64,000 bases of DNA, from positions 227,169 through 291,168 of the forward strand of contig NZ_LMKB01000001.1 of assembly GCF_001421165.1 (NCBI RefSeq). The letters run 5' to 3'. Origin of the DNA: Frigoribacterium sp. Leaf8 (GTDB taxonomy: Bacteria > Actinomycetota > Actinomycetes > Actinomycetales > Microbacteriaceae). Of this stretch, positions 20,179 to 29,789 are shown one piece after another (the stretch's first letter is position 1; every line of letters starts with the position of its first letter). The translations under genes and the position numbers were made by a program. Under the pieces are notes generated by a model, which made no database searches, was not told the origin of the DNA, and saw only the letters and a program-made list of their open reading frames with translations.

Positions 20179-21297
20179 TCAGGCGACCGTCGCGACGGGA
20201 TCGGTCGGCTCGACGACCCGCCTGCGTCTCTTGAACTTCATCGTCGGCCGTTCGACGAGATGCCAGCTGAGGGTGGCCACCGCGAAGGTGGCCGCCAACG
20301 ACACCAGGGCGAAGAGGGGCACGCCCCATGCTGCGGCGCCCGCCGTCGCGAGCAGCTGCTGCAGCGGGAAACCGTAGATGTACGTGCCGTACGAGATGTC
20401 GGTGCGGATGGACGCCCGCGGGTGCTTGACGAGCGCACCGACGCCGAGCGCGAGGTACGCGAGCGGGAGCGCAGCCACCAGGCCGTAGTCGGGGAGCGCC
20501 GACGATGCCAAGACGAGCACGGCTGCCAGGACGAGCAGCCAGGGCCGGACCGGGATCGCGTTCCGCCAGCGGTAGACGAGGGCCCCCGCGACGAAGACGA
20601 TGCCGAAGCGTGACCCGTTGGTCACGTACCAGTTGTGGACGCCACCGTAGGTGCTCGCCGCCACGCCCACCGTGCAGAGGACGTAGGCGGAGGGGAGGGC
20701 CCAGCGCGAGCGCAGGAGTCCCACGACGCCGAGCAGGAGGACGCCGAGGTAGCAGGCGAACTCCCAGCCCAGGGTCCAGAGGGATCCGTTCCAGGCCCCC
20801 TCGACCGGCGTGCCCAGGGGCGTGCCCGCGATGTCGTACTGCCACACGCGCAGGAGGCCGTTGCGGAGGACGTACGAGACGGCGTCGCCCACGAAGCCGT
20901 CCGGCACGGGGACACCGCGGATGAGCAGCGACACCGGCGCGAAGACGGCGGCGGTGAGCACGAGGCACACCCAGAACGCCGGGAAGATCCGGAGCACGCG
21001 CGCCCGCAGGAATGCGACGACCTGCGGCGTCCTCGACCACGACATCACGATGAGGTAGCCCGAGATCGCGAAGAACACGTCGACCGGCAGGCGCGACGCG
21101 AGCTGCCGGGCGGGCTCGAAACCGATGTCGTGGCCGGTGAGGGGGACGGAGTGCCAGATGACGACAGCGGAGGCCATGACGAGGCGGATCAGGTTGTAGG
21201 CGTTGCGCCGCGGATCGAGGACGTCCCCGAGGACGTCGGCCCGGTTCGGGGCCGACGCAGGGTCGACGGCGGCGTGGTCGCGGGCAGGCGCGGACAT
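20179..21297 (-). CDS. Acyltransferase family 3 membrane protein
   Basis: A 372-residue protein with about ten transmembrane helices and the Acyl_transf_3 hallmarks: RNAYNLIRLVMASAVVIWHSVPLTG near the N-terminus with the conserved histidine, PVDVFFAISGYLI and, near the end, SYGTYIYGFPLQQLL. Such OafA/YrhL-like enzymes O-acetylate surface sugars using cytoplasmic acyl donors. The ATG at 21297 has GGAGG 4-5 bases upstream, better than the earlier ATG at 21315. It stands alone, convergent with the methyltransferase gene. Confidence 0.9.
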   Translation of the reverse strand: MSAPARDHAAVDPASAPNRADVLGDVLDPRRNAYNLIRLVMASAVVIWHSVPLTGHDIGFEPARQLASRLPVDVFFAISGYLIVMSWSRTPQVVAFLRARVLRIFPAFWVCLVLTAAVFAPVSLLIRGVPVPDGFVGDAVSYVLRNGLLRVWQYDIAGTPLGTPVEGAWNGSLWTLGWEFACYLGVLLLGVVGLLRSRWALPSAYVLCTVGVAASTYGGVHNWYVTNGSRFGIVFVAGALVYRWRNAIPVRPWLLVLAAVLVLASSALPDYGLVAALPLAYLALGVGALVKHPRASIRTDISYGTYIYGFPLQQLLATAGAAAWGVPLFALVSLAATFAVATLSWHLVERPTMKFKRRRRVVEPTDPVATVA

Positions 21298-21487
21298 CGG
21301 TCCTCCGTGTCGCATTCGGGTGCCGGGGAACGGTTCGGGTGGTGGCAGGACACGATAGCTCGTCGCGGCCCCGGGACACCTCGTCCGCGGCGGCTTTCCG
21401 CCCTGGGTTCACCCGGGGAGGAGGGGCGCAAGGGTGAGGGGCGGCTGCCTCACCCAGAGGAAGCCGCCCGACGTCCCGTCGAGAGGG

Positions 21488-22522
21488 TCAGTACCCGCCG
21501 TAGTAGTCGGAACCCGACGAGAAGCCGGCGATGAAGAGGCCGAAGGCGATCCAGCCGATCACGATGAGCACGACGCCGGCGTAGCCGACGATGAGCCCGG
21601 TGAGCCAGAACCCCCTCGCGGGACGCTCACGCGACATGCCCAGGTGCCCGAGCACGATGCCCGCGATGGACGCCACGATCGAGAGCCCGAAGGTGACGGG
21701 CGCGAGCACGAGACCGGCGATCGAGCCGATCATCGCCAGGAGGCTGAGGAGGCGCGGGGGCTGTGCGGCGCCGGCCGAGGCGTACGGCGGGTAGGGCGAG
21801 CCGTAGGCCTGCTGGCCGTACGCTCCGCCGGGCTGGCCCTGCTGGCCATACGGCTGCTGGCCGTAGGGCTGCTGACCGTACTGTCCGACGGGCTGACCCT
21901 GCTGGCCGAACGACTGCTGACCGTACGGCGCACCGGACTGCCCGGAGGGCTGCTGCCCCTGGGGGTGTTGGCCGTAGCCCTCAGGCTGGCCTTGGCCCGA
22001 GGGCTGCCCCTGTGGCTGCCCGTAGCCAGGTCGCTGACCCTGAGACTGCTGGCCGTACTCAGGCTGCTGGCCATGACCCGGCTGCTGGCCGTACCCGGGC
22101 TGCTGCCCGTAGCCCTGCGGCCGGTTCTGCGCCTGCTGCCCGTAGCCCTGCTGCCCGTACCCCGCCGGCGGCTGTGCACCCGGCTGGCCGTAGGGCGGCC
22201 GGGGCGGCTGAGGAGCACCCGGCGGGACCTGACCCGGACGGGACTGCGGCGCCGGGGCGCCCTGGGGTGCCCCGTACGGCGCCGACCCCGTCGGCGGCAC
22301 GCCGGCCCCGGCGTAGGGCGACGACGCGGGCGGCTGGGACGACGGCTGCTGCGACGCGGCTCCCGGGAAGGCGGTGGGAGGCAGCGGCGGTGAGGCGGTG
22401 GCCGCGTCGCCCCCCTCGGTCGGGCGCATCGGGGGCGCGGTGGGTGCCGCGGGCGGCGTCGGAGCCGAGGGCGCGGTCGGCGCCGAGGACGGCTTCTCGG
22501 GGGTGGTGTCGTCGGTGGCCAT
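21488..22522 (-). CDS. DUF4190 protein with long Gln/Tyr/Gly/Pro-rich N-terminus
   Basis: A 344-residue protein. About 245 N-terminal residues are low complexity: first Ala/Pro/Thr-rich, then dominated by YGQQ, GQQP and QGYGQQ repeats, certainly disordered and presumably cytoplasmic. The last ~85 residues contain two hydrophobic helices in the DUF4190 arrangement ([50 protein letters not shown]). Function is unknown. A shorter paralogue lies upstream. A weak hairpin GGGCGGCT/AGCCGCCC (21439-21479) follows the stop. Confidence 0.85.
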   Translation of the reverse strand: MATDDTTPEKPSSAPTAPSAPTPPAAPTAPPMRPTEGGDAATASPPLPPTAFPGAASQQPSSQPPASSPYAGAGVPPTGSAPYGAPQGAPAPQSRPGQVPPGAPQPPRPPYGQPGAQPPAGYGQQGYGQQAQNRPQGYGQQPGYGQQPGHGQQPEYGQQSQGQRPGYGQPQGQPSGQGQPEGYGQHPQGQQPSGQSGAPYGQQSFGQQGQPVGQYGQQPYGQQPYGQQGQPGGAYGQQAYGSPYPPYASAGAAQPPRLLSLLAMIGSIAGLVLAPVTFGLSIVASIAGIVLGHLGMSRERPARGFWLTGLIVGYAGVVLIVIGWIAFGLFIAGFSSGSDYYGGY

Positions 22523-22606
22523 CAGCTGCCTTTCGCGAGCGGTGCGTCGGTCGTGCCGTCGGAGCGGCCGGTCACACCCGTGACGGTCGCGTCCCGGGAC
22601 ACGAAA

Positions 22607-22632
22607 GGGCCCGCACCGTCCGGTGCGGACCC
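22607..22632 (-). terminator. Terminator of the short DUF4190 gene
   Basis: CCGCACCG (22611-22618) pairs with CGGTGCGG (22621-22628), extended by GGGC/GACCC; the minus-strand side continues with CCCTTTCGT. Confidence 0.7.
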
Positions 22633-22701
22633 CGTCATGCTAGCGAGGCCGCCGATGAGCGGCCCCTGGGAGGCGTCGTCCACGGGGGCGCGCCCGCGGC
22701 C

Positions 22702-23103
22702 TCAGGAGTTGTAGCTGCCGTCGTAGAGGTCGGGGTTGCTGGCGATCGCACCGAAGACGACGAAGAGCAGGATGATCGTTAGGATCGTCAGCGCCACGAC
22801 GACGTAGCCGAGGATGAGCCCCGTCAGGGCCATCCCCCGGCCCTCTTCGCCCCGCTTCTTGATCTGGCTCAACGCCATGTGGCCGGTGACGATGGCACCG
22901 ATGGCCGTGATCGAGGTCACGAAGCCCGCGATGCCGAGGATCATCGACACGAGGGCGAGGGTGTTGCGCTGACCGGGACGAGCGTTCTGCCCCTGGTAAG
23001 AGGGCTGACCACCGGAGGGCTGCCCCGGGTAGGCCGGCTGCTGGCCCTGGTAGGGGTTCTGCGGCGAGGGCTGGCCGTGGGGCGTGGGGTTCTGGTCGGT
23101 CAT
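22702..23103 (-). CDS. DUF4190 protein, short paralogue
   Basis: A 133-residue protein with a 45-residue Gln/Pro/Tyr-rich leader (QGQQPAYPGQPSGGQ) and a DUF4190 core: two hydrophobic helices (TLALVSMILGIAGFVTSITAIGAI and GLILGYVVVALTILTIILLFVVFGAI) joined by GHMALSQIKKRGEEGRGMAL. Function unknown; likely a small membrane protein. AAGGA lies 9 bases before the ATG. Confidence 0.88.
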   Translation of the reverse strand: MTDQNPTPHGQPSPQNPYQGQQPAYPGQPSGGQPSYQGQNARPGQRNTLALVSMILGIAGFVTSITAIGAIVTGHMALSQIKKRGEEGRGMALTGLILGYVVVALTILTIILLFVVFGAIASNPDLYDGSYNS

Positions 23104-23221
23104 CGGAGACGTCCTTCTGCTGAGGGTCGGCCGGTGACGGCCGCGGTCGGTCGAGCGCCCATGCTATCGGCGGCCCATGGCTGGCGACCGGGGGCCGGTC
23201 GCCCGGGCCCCGCCGAGGGGT

Positions 23222-24331
23222 TCAGACGGCCTGGACCGTCGTCACGGGCAGCGTCGAGTCGGCCCCGAAGTCGGGAGGCGAGGGCGCCCGACCCCGCGAC
23301 ACGAGCTCGGCACCGAGTGCCGCGATCATGGCGCCGTTGTCGGTGCAGAGCGAGAGGGGCGGCACGCGCAGCTCGACCCCGGCCGCCGCGCAGCGTTCGG
23401 CTGCGAGCTCGCGCACGCGGGCGTTGGCGACGACTCCCCCGCCGAGCAGCAGGCGGGGGACGCCCCGGTCGGCGCAGGCCGCGAGGGCCTTGGTGAGCAG
23501 GACGTCGGCGACGGCCTCGCGGAAGCTGGCGGCGACGTCGGCGACGGGCACCGCGCCTCCTTCGCTGCGACGCTGTTCGACCCACCGGGCGACGGCCGTC
23601 TTGAGCCCCGAGAACGAGAAGTCGTACCGGTGCTTCGCGAGGTCCTTCGGGAGGGTCAACCCGCGCGGGAAGCGGACGGCCCTCGGGTCGCCGCCTTCGG
23701 CGACGCGGTCGATCTGCGGCCCGCCGGGGTAGGGCAGGCCGAGCAGGCGGGCCACCTTGTCGAACGCTTCACCCGCGGCGTCGTCGATCGTCTCGCCGAG
23801 CAGTTCGACGTCGTCGACGAGGTCGCGCACGTGCAACAACGAGGTGTGACCGCCCGAGACGAGCAGCGCGATGGTCGGCAACTCGAGCTCGCTGCCGTCG
23901 GCGCGGAGCACGTCCGCCCCGACGTGGCCGACGAGGTGGTTCACGGCGTAGAGGGGCTTGCCCGTCGCCAGGGCGAGGGCCTTGGCGGCACCGACGCCGA
24001 CCATGAGCGCCCCGGCGAGCCCGGGTCCGCTCGTCACGGCGATCGCGTCGAGCTCGGCCGTCGTCACGCCGGCCTCGGCGAGCGCCGCGGCGAGGGCGGG
24101 CTCGAGTGCCTCGAGGTGCGCGCGCGCGGCGACCTCGGGCACGACGCCGCCGTAGCGGGCGTGCTCGTCCATCGACGACGAGATGACGTTGGCGAGGAGG
24201 GTGCGTCCGCGGACGATGCCGATGCCGGTCTCGTCGCAGCTGGTCTCGATGCCGAGCACGAGGGGCTCGCGGACGGCGGGCTCGGCGGCCGCCTGCTCGG
24301 CGGCGGACGAGGAGGCGCGGGTCGCGGTCAC
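23222..24331 (-). CDS. tsaD: tRNA N6-adenosine threonylcarbamoyltransferase
   Basis: Transfers the threonylcarbamoyl group to A37 of ANN-decoding tRNAs, with TsaB and TsaE. The 369-residue product shows the Kae1/TsaD features: [15 protein letters not shown], the metal-binding NHLVGH (His132, His136), [29 protein letters not shown] and [10 protein letters not shown]. The GTG start overlaps the rimI stop as GTGA. Codons 4-9 encode TRASSS from a copy of the dispersed motif, as in rarD. Confidence 0.97.
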   Translation of the reverse strand: MTATRASSSAAEQAAAEPAVREPLVLGIETSCDETGIGIVRGRTLLANVISSSMDEHARYGGVVPEVAARAHLEALEPALAAALAEAGVTTAELDAIAVTSGPGLAGALMVGVGAAKALALATGKPLYAVNHLVGHVGADVLRADGSELELPTIALLVSGGHTSLLHVRDLVDDVELLGETIDDAAGEAFDKVARLLGLPYPGGPQIDRVAEGGDPRAVRFPRGLTLPKDLAKHRYDFSFSGLKTAVARWVEQRRSEGGAVPVADVAASFREAVADVLLTKALAACADRGVPRLLLGGGVVANARVRELAAERCAAAGVELRVPPLSLCTDNGAMIAALGAELVSRGRAPSPPDFGADSTLPVTTVQAV

Positions 24332-24867
24332 GGGCGGACGTCCTGTTCGTCGAGGGGCACGTCGTCGATCGGCTCGAGGGGGCCCGCGGTGGTCTCGGTG
24401 ACGGCCGGCGGGACGCGCAGTCGCATGACGACGGCGTCGACCCCGTCGGGCATGTAGTACCGGGCACGGACGGCGATGCGCTCGAAGCCGAGCGTCTCGT
24501 AGAGGTGCTGCGCCCCGGGGTTGTCGGCCCGCACCTCGAGGAACACCTCGCGCACCCCGCCGTGACGAGCCTCGGTGAGCAGCTGGGTCAGCATCGCCCG
24601 CCCGAGCCCGCGCCCCTGGTGCTCCGCGAGGACGGCGATGGTCTGGATGTCGGCCTCGGGGGCCCCCTTCAGTGCCAGCATGCCCGCGTAACCGATGACG
24701 GTGGTGTCGTCCCCCTCGGCTGTGGCGACCAGATAGCGACCGCCCGGGGCGGTGAGCTCGTGCGTCATGCTCGCCCGCGACCAGGCGTCGGTGAGGAAGG
24801 TCGACGTCTCGATGGCCATGATGCCGTCGAGGTCGTCGAGGGTGGCCGTGCGCAGCAGGACGCTCAC
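24328..24867 (-). CDS. rimI: Ribosomal-protein-alanine N-acetyltransferase RimI
   Basis: A 179-residue GNAT acetyltransferase: [20 protein letters not shown] is the acetyl-CoA-binding motif A, and [28 protein letters not shown] is motif B typical of RimI, which acetylates the N-terminus of ribosomal protein S18. About 30 extra C-terminal residues follow. The GTG start overlaps the tsaB stop as GTGA and the stop overlaps tsaD, giving a tightly coupled tsaB-rimI-tsaD operon. Confidence 0.93.
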   Translation of the reverse strand: MSVLLRTATLDDLDGIMAIETSTFLTDAWSRASMTHELTAPGGRYLVATAEGDDTTVIGYAGMLALKGAPEADIQTIAVLAEHQGRGLGRAMLTQLLTEARHGGVREVFLEVRADNPGAQHLYETLGFERIAVRARYYMPDGVDAVVMRLRVPPAVTETTAGPLEPIDDVPLDEQDVRP

Positions 24868-25538
24868 TGCGTGACCGGCTTCGGGCCGGCCGACGGGGTG
24901 ACGTCGGGTTCGCGCAGGTACAGCGGCTCGGCGGCGGCGAACGCGCGGCCGTGCTCGAAGAGCCGCTCGGCCAGCATGCCCAGCGCGGCCGCCGAGACCG
25001 TCGTCGCGTCGGGGTCGGTGCGCGGCCAGGACGAGGAGGCGCCGGTCGCCTCGTCGAGGTCGGCCGGCCTCACGAGGGCGGGGCCGGCCACCAGCACGGG
25101 CAGGCCGTCGTCGTCGAGCCCCGACCACGAGCTGTGTGCCACCTCGCGGCGACGGGCGTCCGTGACGACGACGAGCGGCGAGTCGACGGACCCGCCGGCG
25201 GTGCCGACGGAACGGCCCGCCGCCGCCGAGAGCCGTTCGAACGCGACGGCGTCGTGGCTGCCGACCGAGAGGCACGGCACCCCGGCACCGAAGGCGAAGG
25301 CCCGGGCGGCGGCGATGCCGACGCGCAGGCCGGTGAAGGGGCCCGGGCCCCGACCGGCCACCACGGCCGAGAGCTCGGACGGGGTCACGCCGGCCTCGCG
25401 CAGGGCGTCGGCGATCAGACGGCCGATCACCTCGGCGTGTCGCCGGGTGTCGGCGACCGTGTGCTCGGCGAGGACGCCGCCGTCGCGGTCGACGACGGCG
25501 ACGGACGAGCCGGCGGAGGTGTCGATGGCCAGGATCAC
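24864..25538 (-). CDS. tsaB: tRNA threonylcarbamoyladenosine biosynthesis protein TsaB
   Basis: TsaD partner in the t6A complex; a 224-residue ASKHA-fold pseudo-enzyme with [16 protein letters not shown] and the conserved [21 protein letters not shown]. The GTG at 25538 is preferred because the family starts here and because TACGAT lies 7 bases upstream, indicating a leaderless transcript. In many Actinobacteria tsaE lies directly upstream of tsaB; here tsaE is about 24 kb away beyond the polysaccharide locus. Confidence 0.94.
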   Translation of the reverse strand: MILAIDTSAGSSVAVVDRDGGVLAEHTVADTRRHAEVIGRLIADALREAGVTPSELSAVVAGRGPGPFTGLRVGIAAARAFAFGAGVPCLSVGSHDAVAFERLSAAAGRSVGTAGGSVDSPLVVVTDARRREVAHSSWSGLDDDGLPVLVAGPALVRPADLDEATGASSSWPRTDPDATTVSAAALGMLAERLFEHGRAFAAAEPLYLREPDVTPSAGPKPVTQ

Positions 25539-25545
25539 GGGGTCA

Positions 25546-25551
25546 ATCGTA
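25546..25551 (-). promoter_or_regulatory. -10 box of leaderless tsaB-rimI-tsaD transcript
   Basis: Minus-strand TACGAT followed by TGACCCC and the GTG start of tsaB. Confidence 0.6.
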
Positions 25552-25614
25552 AGCGGTGTCGACGAGGCGACCCGCGCCTCCTCGACCGATGCCTCGTCGA
25601 CCCCGGACCGGACG

Positions 25615-25652
25615 CGACGACGCCCGGCACCACGAGGTGCCGGGCGTCGTCG
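25615..25652 (-). terminator. Terminator of the beta-helix protein gene
   Basis: CGACGACGCCCGGCACC (25615-25631), loop ACGA, perfect complement at 25636-25652: a 17-base stem starting 5 bases after the stop codon of the next gene. Confidence 0.9.
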
Positions 25653-25657
25653 GTCGA

Positions 25658-28201
25658 TCAGAAAGCGCCGATGCGGCGGGCGGTCCCGGGTTGCCCGAGG
25701 AGCGCCGCGACGTCCGCCGGCAGGGTGGACACGATGCCGAGCGACGAGGCGAGCAGGCTGCCCATGCCGCCGAGGTCGAGCACCCCGGACGTCTCGACGT
25801 TGCGCCACGATCCGTTCTTGGCCGACAGGGCGGCGACCGAGTCGAGACGGGTCACGGTCTTGTTGTCCCCGGCCCCCCAGCCGACGAGCGTCGCCTGCGC
25901 CGTGGTGCGTCGCTGGTTGAAGGCGTTGCCCGTCACCGTGATGCCCATGGAGTCGGCCGACCGGTGGGTCTTGCTGTCGAGGACGAACACCTGGTAGTAA
26001 CCCCCGCTGCCGAAGGCGTTGTTGGCGATCGTGATCTTGCCGGTGACCCAGGTCATGGTCGGGTCGGGGATCGGGCGTCGACGGTCCTGCCCGGTGGGCG
26101 CCGTCGCTTGCCGACGTTCGTCCTGCGTGACCTTGATGCCGTACTGGCTGAAGCCGCCGATCGAGTTGTTGTAGACGCGGACGTCGTCCGTGTCCATCAG
26201 CTGCAGCCCGGCCTTGCCACCGGTGATCGTGTTGCCCGCCACGACGGCCTTGCTCGAGAGCTCGAGCTGGATGCCCGTCCACTCGTTGCCCTCGACCGTG
26301 TTGCCGATGACCTTGCTGTCGTAGACGGACTCGTCGAGCCAGAGACCCGAGCTGTAGTTGCGGCTGATGTCGTTGTTCGACACGGTCACGCCGCGTGAGC
26401 GGGTGATCTTGATGCCGCCCGAGACCGGCGCCTCCTTGAAGCGCTGCCAGTTGTTCTGACGGATCACCGAATCGGTGATCGACAGGTCGTACGAGGCGTT
26501 GGTCCCGACGCCCAGCATGCCGCTGCGCTCGACGGTCAGCCTGGACAGGGTGCCTCCGTTGTTCTCGAGGTTGAGACCGATCATGGCGTTGTCCTGGATG
26601 ACCAGGTTCTCGGCCGTGGCCCCGGTGTTGCCGAAGCGGATGGCGCCCTTGTCCGAGTTCGGAGTCGCGTAGCGACGGATGCCGATGCCACGGACGGTCG
26701 AGTCGGCCGACTGCACCCAGATGGCCTGCTGCTTGTTGCTGATCCGCACCTCGTGCCCGGCCGGGTCGGTCCCCAACAGCACGCGTCCCGACGAGGGGTC
26801 GGGGGCGAAGGTGCCGGGCGCGAGCTGCGACGGCGCGACCTGCGTGAGCTGGACGCCGTCGAGGAAGACCTGATCGGGTCGAGCGGCGTAGGGGAAGGCC
26901 GGGGAGACGAACCGGGGGTTGTCCACCGCCCCGCCGATCTCCGCCGAGGGGAAGAAGGACCACGGGGTGCTCCAACCGGAGCCGGAGCGCTGCCAGGCGC
27001 CGACCGGGACGGAACCGTCGAACCAGACGGCTTCACCGGGCCACGACTGGATCGTCAGCTTCTTCTGGAAGGGGACGACGACGCCCTCGTTGTACGTGCC
27101 GGCGCGGAGGACGATCGTGCCGCCCGACTTCGCCTTGGCGACCGCCGCCGTCGCCGTGCGCAGCGGAGCGGCACTCGTGCCGGCCGCCGAGTCGGAACCC
27201 GACGGGGCGACGACGATGGCTCCGGACGGCACGGCGTAACGGGCCGAGCCGACCGGCACCGAGCCCTGTGACGAGTCAGGTGACGCCGGGACGGGCGCGG
27301 GAGCGGGAGCGGGTTGGGGCGCCGGAGTCGTCGGCGCGGGAGTGGGAGTCGTCGGCGCAGGCGCCGGAGTCGTCGGCGCGGGAGCCGGAGTCGTCGGCGC
27401 GGGCGCGGCCTCGGCGGACTCCGAGGGCGAGCCGACGACCACGAGGTCGTCGAAGCTCGTCGTCGAGCGGCTCGTGTTGCCGGCGCTTGCGTACTGCCAG
27501 AGACCGACCGAACCGCCCTGGGACACCCTGTCGGCGGCGGAGTCGGAGACCGACAGCTGCCAGCCGGGTTCGGACGACGCGACGGGCCAGGCCTTCCCCT
27601 TGAGGCTGACGGCGGTCGAGCCCTCGGCCCGGAACGCGATCGAGACCGTGGAGCCGGCCGAGATGCCGGCCGGGAGTGCGACACGACCCAGGGAGGTCTC
27701 GCCGCTCTTCTTCACCTTGGTCACGGCCAGTGACACCGCACCCGAACCGCCCGTCTCGAGGCGGCCCCGGTAAGCCGAGCCGTCACCTTGACGGCGGAGC
27801 TCCCAGCCCTGGTAGAACCCGGCCTTGGAGTCGGGCAGACGGATCTTGCCGCGGACCTCGACGTCCTTCACGGAGACGCTGGCGAGCGCTGCCGTGGCCG
27901 AGCCGCCCGGTGCGAGGCCGGAGATGGTCGAGACCCCCGAGGCGACGGAGAACGACGCCGTGGACGGGCCGGACCACGTCGACCAGGCCCCTCCCTTGTC
28001 GGCGGTTCCCCACCCGGACGTCGACACGCGTGCCGACGAGTCGGAGGCGACGGTGGTCGGAGCTGCGGACGCGCTGGTGACCGGGACGACCACGCCGGCC
28101 ACGACGGCGACGACCGTCGCGAGGGCACCGATCGCGGTTCGGACACGGATGGGCGGAGAGGGGCGGTGCTCGGGGGCGCTGGGCATCGTCACTGCTTTCA
28201 T
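25658..28201 (-). CDS. Secreted right-handed parallel beta-helix protein
   Basis: An 847-residue secreted protein. A signal peptide (about 1-46, hydrophobic TAIGALATVVAVVAGVVVPV, cleavage near ASA) is followed by a ~190-residue jelly-roll-like module (STSGWGTADKGGAWSTW to TTSFDDLVVV), a Pro/Ala/Thr linker, a DUF1565-like start (IVVAPSGSDSAAGTSAAPLRTATAA) and many Asn-rich beta-helix turns (VIQDNAMIGLNLENNGG, NNDISRNYSSGLWL, GNTVEGNEWTGIQLE). Proteins of this shape are polysaccharide lyases, epimerases or surface adhesins; no catalytic residues can be assigned. ATG 28201 is chosen; ATG 28186 is possible. Its first module resembles the C-terminus of the 1571-residue protein encoded at 32278, and it sits at the edge of the polysaccharide locus. 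Confidence 0.85.
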   Translation of the reverse strand: MKAVTMPSAPEHRPSPPIRVRTAIGALATVVAVVAGVVVPVTSASAAPTTVASDSSARVSTSGWGTADKGGAWSTWSGPSTASFSVASGVSTISGLAPGGSATAALASVSVKDVEVRGKIRLPDSKAGFYQGWELRRQGDGSAYRGRLETGGSGAVSLAVTKVKKSGETSLGRVALPAGISAGSTVSIAFRAEGSTAVSLKGKAWPVASSEPGWQLSVSDSAADRVSQGGSVGLWQYASAGNTSRSTTSFDDLVVVGSPSESAEAAPAPTTPAPAPTTPAPAPTTPTPAPTTPAPQPAPAPAPVPASPDSSQGSVPVGSARYAVPSGAIVVAPSGSDSAAGTSAAPLRTATAAVAKAKSGGTIVLRAGTYNEGVVVPFQKKLTIQSWPGEAVWFDGSVPVGAWQRSGSGWSTPWSFFPSAEIGGAVDNPRFVSPAFPYAARPDQVFLDGVQLTQVAPSQLAPGTFAPDPSSGRVLLGTDPAGHEVRISNKQQAIWVQSADSTVRGIGIRRYATPNSDKGAIRFGNTGATAENLVIQDNAMIGLNLENNGGTLSRLTVERSGMLGVGTNASYDLSITDSVIRQNNWQRFKEAPVSGGIKITRSRGVTVSNNDISRNYSSGLWLDESVYDSKVIGNTVEGNEWTGIQLELSSKAVVAGNTITGGKAGLQLMDTDDVRVYNNSIGGFSQYGIKVTQDERRQATAPTGQDRRRPIPDPTMTWVTGKITIANNAFGSGGYYQVFVLDSKTHRSADSMGITVTGNAFNQRRTTAQATLVGWGAGDNKTVTRLDSVAALSAKNGSWRNVETSGVLDLGGMGSLLASSLGIVSTLPADVAALLGQPGTARRIGAF

Positions 28202-28481
28202 CAAGGGAAGGTGTGGGCGATCCCGCGACATGCCTCGGGAACGGAGGCTCGTGCGAGAGGGAGAACACCACGCCGTGCCCCCAGGACGGGGGCTTGCGCG
28301 GAATGGATCTGAGGGGACGGAATCTCACCCGGTCAGGACAAGAGGTGATCTTGTTACATTCACGCGTACTCCGCAAGGGGGCGTCAGCCCCCAACAAGGT
28401 GGCTCCCCCTCGGGTGTCGGCACTGTGGGGGACACCAGGACGGGGGTCGTCGGAGCCGTCTGGGTCGCCTAGAGTTCACGG
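28202..28481. other. Divergent promoter region with G5/C5 inverted repeats
   Basis: This 280-base region between the beta-helix and polymerase-like genes contains two inverted repeats, GCCCCC-N5-GGGGGC (28277-28293) and GGGGGC-GTCA-GCCCCC (28377-28392), and is the least G+C-uniform stretch of the locus (TTGTTACATTCACG at 28351-28364). No gene is seen. Confidence 0.5.
28470..28475 (+). promoter_or_regulatory. -10 box of leaderless polymerase-like gene
   Basis: TAGAGT followed by TCACGG and the ATG at 28482. Confidence 0.55.
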
Positions 28482-29789
28482 ATGATCCAGCCTCGAACCG
28501 ACCCGGCGGTCGCGGCGACCGGCTCGTCGGTCGCCCTTTCCGGCAGCGGCGTCGAGGCCCGCACCTGGGTCCGCGTCCTGGCCGCGACAGCCGTCGTCGT
28601 CCTCGGCATGCGCCTCACGCTGCCGCAAGGCCTGCAGCTCGGGTTCGTCGTGGCCGCCGTCCTGCTGCCGGTCTGGTGGGCGAACGTCACGCGCCGTCGC
28701 TGGGGTGTCGCGTTCATGGTGGTGGGCGCCGTGGCGGCGCTCGCGGGACTCTGGCTCGGCGTCGCCAACCTGGGCGACCACGAGGTCGATCCGGCGTCGG
28801 CCCTGCCAATGACCATCCTGCTCGTGGGCGCCCTGCTGGGCGTGGGGCTCTTCATCTGGGCGAGGGACGTCCTGGGCGCCGAATGGGCGACGCTCTGGTT
28901 CGGCGTGGGACTGGCGCTGCAACTCACCCCGAGCACCGCCCTCTTCGCGAGCAACCCCTGGAAGTTCGGATTCGCCCTTCCCGCGACCGTCATCGCGCTG
29001 GCACTGGCAGCCCGCCTCGGTCGGCGCTGGGAGCTCGCGACGCTGCTCGTGCTCACGCTGGTGGCCGCCCTCAACGACTTCCGGTCGGCCTTCGGCCTGC
29101 TGCTGCTCGCGGCCATCCTCGTCTTCGTCCAGCTGGCGATCGTCAGGCCTCACCGACGCCCCTCACCCGTCGCCGTGCTCGTCGGCCTCGGGGCGCTCGG
29201 CTTCGTGGTGTTCCAACTCGGCCAAGCCCTCATCCTCGACGGCTACCTGGGCCTCGCCGCCCAGTCGCGCAGCGTTGAACAGCTGCGCGTGTCGGGCTCG
29301 TTGATCTTGGGCGGACGCCCCGAGCTGGCAGCGACCCTGGCCCTGATGCAGCACCACCCCTGGGGATTCGGAGCCGGATCCGTCCCGACGCCCGACGACA
29401 TCCTCATCGCGAAAGAAGGCATGAGCAGCATCGGCTACCAACCGAACAACGGCTACGTCGAACGCTTCATGTTCGGGGGCAACTTCGAGTTGCACTCCGT
29501 CTTCGGCAACCTGTGGTCGCAGACCGGGGTCGCCGGGCTCGTCCTCGTGGGCCTGATGTTCGCCGTGCTGGCCCTCGGCATGGCACGCCGGATCGCCGAC
29601 GGCACCGCCACAGGGATCCTGCTCTACGCCTCGGCCCAGAGCATCTGGAACCTCTTCTTCTCACCGTTCTACGGCGCGCTCACGACCTTGATCCTCGCCC
29701 TCGGCCTGGCGTTCCTGCCGGTCGCACGGCGACGCGAGCGAGGCCCCCGTTCGGGCACGCTCATGCCCGACGAGTCGCTCAGGCCCTGA
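28482..29789 (+). CDS. O-antigen ligase/polymerase-like membrane protein
   Basis: A 435-residue protein with about ten transmembrane helices and one long loop (about residues 255-345) before the last helices, the topology of Wzy polymerases and O-antigen ligases. The loop contains HHPWGFGAGSVPTP, like the conserved ligase/polymerase motif that precedes PHN-type residues; here NNGYVERFMFGGNFELHSVFGNLWSQTGVAG. It probably joins repeat units of the exopolysaccharide outside the membrane. Its end overlaps the convergent glycosyltransferase gene by 11 bases. Confidence 0.75.
   Translation: MIQPRTDPAVAATGSSVALSGSGVEARTWVRVLAATAVVVLGMRLTLPQGLQLGFVVAAVLLPVWWANVTRRRWGVAFMVVGAVAALAGLWLGVANLGDHEVDPASALPMTILLVGALLGVGLFIWARDVLGAEWATLWFGVGLALQLTPSTALFASNPWKFGFALPATVIALALAARLGRRWELATLLVLTLVAALNDFRSAFGLLLLAAILVFVQLAIVRPHRRPSPVAVLVGLGALGFVVFQLGQALILDGYLGLAAQSRSVEQLRVSGSLILGGRPELAATLALMQHHPWGFGAGSVPTPDDILIAKEGMSSIGYQPNNGYVERFMFGGNFELHSVFGNLWSQTGVAGLVLVGLMFAVLALGMARRIADGTATGILLYASAQSIWNLFFSPFYGALTTLILALGLAFLPVARRRERGPRSGTLMPDESLRP

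Noticed and set aside
24864..26975. 703-residue frame fusing TsaB to upstream sequence
   Set aside because: The upstream part is the out-of-frame beta-helix gene; the TsaB family start and a leaderless promoter sit at 25538.
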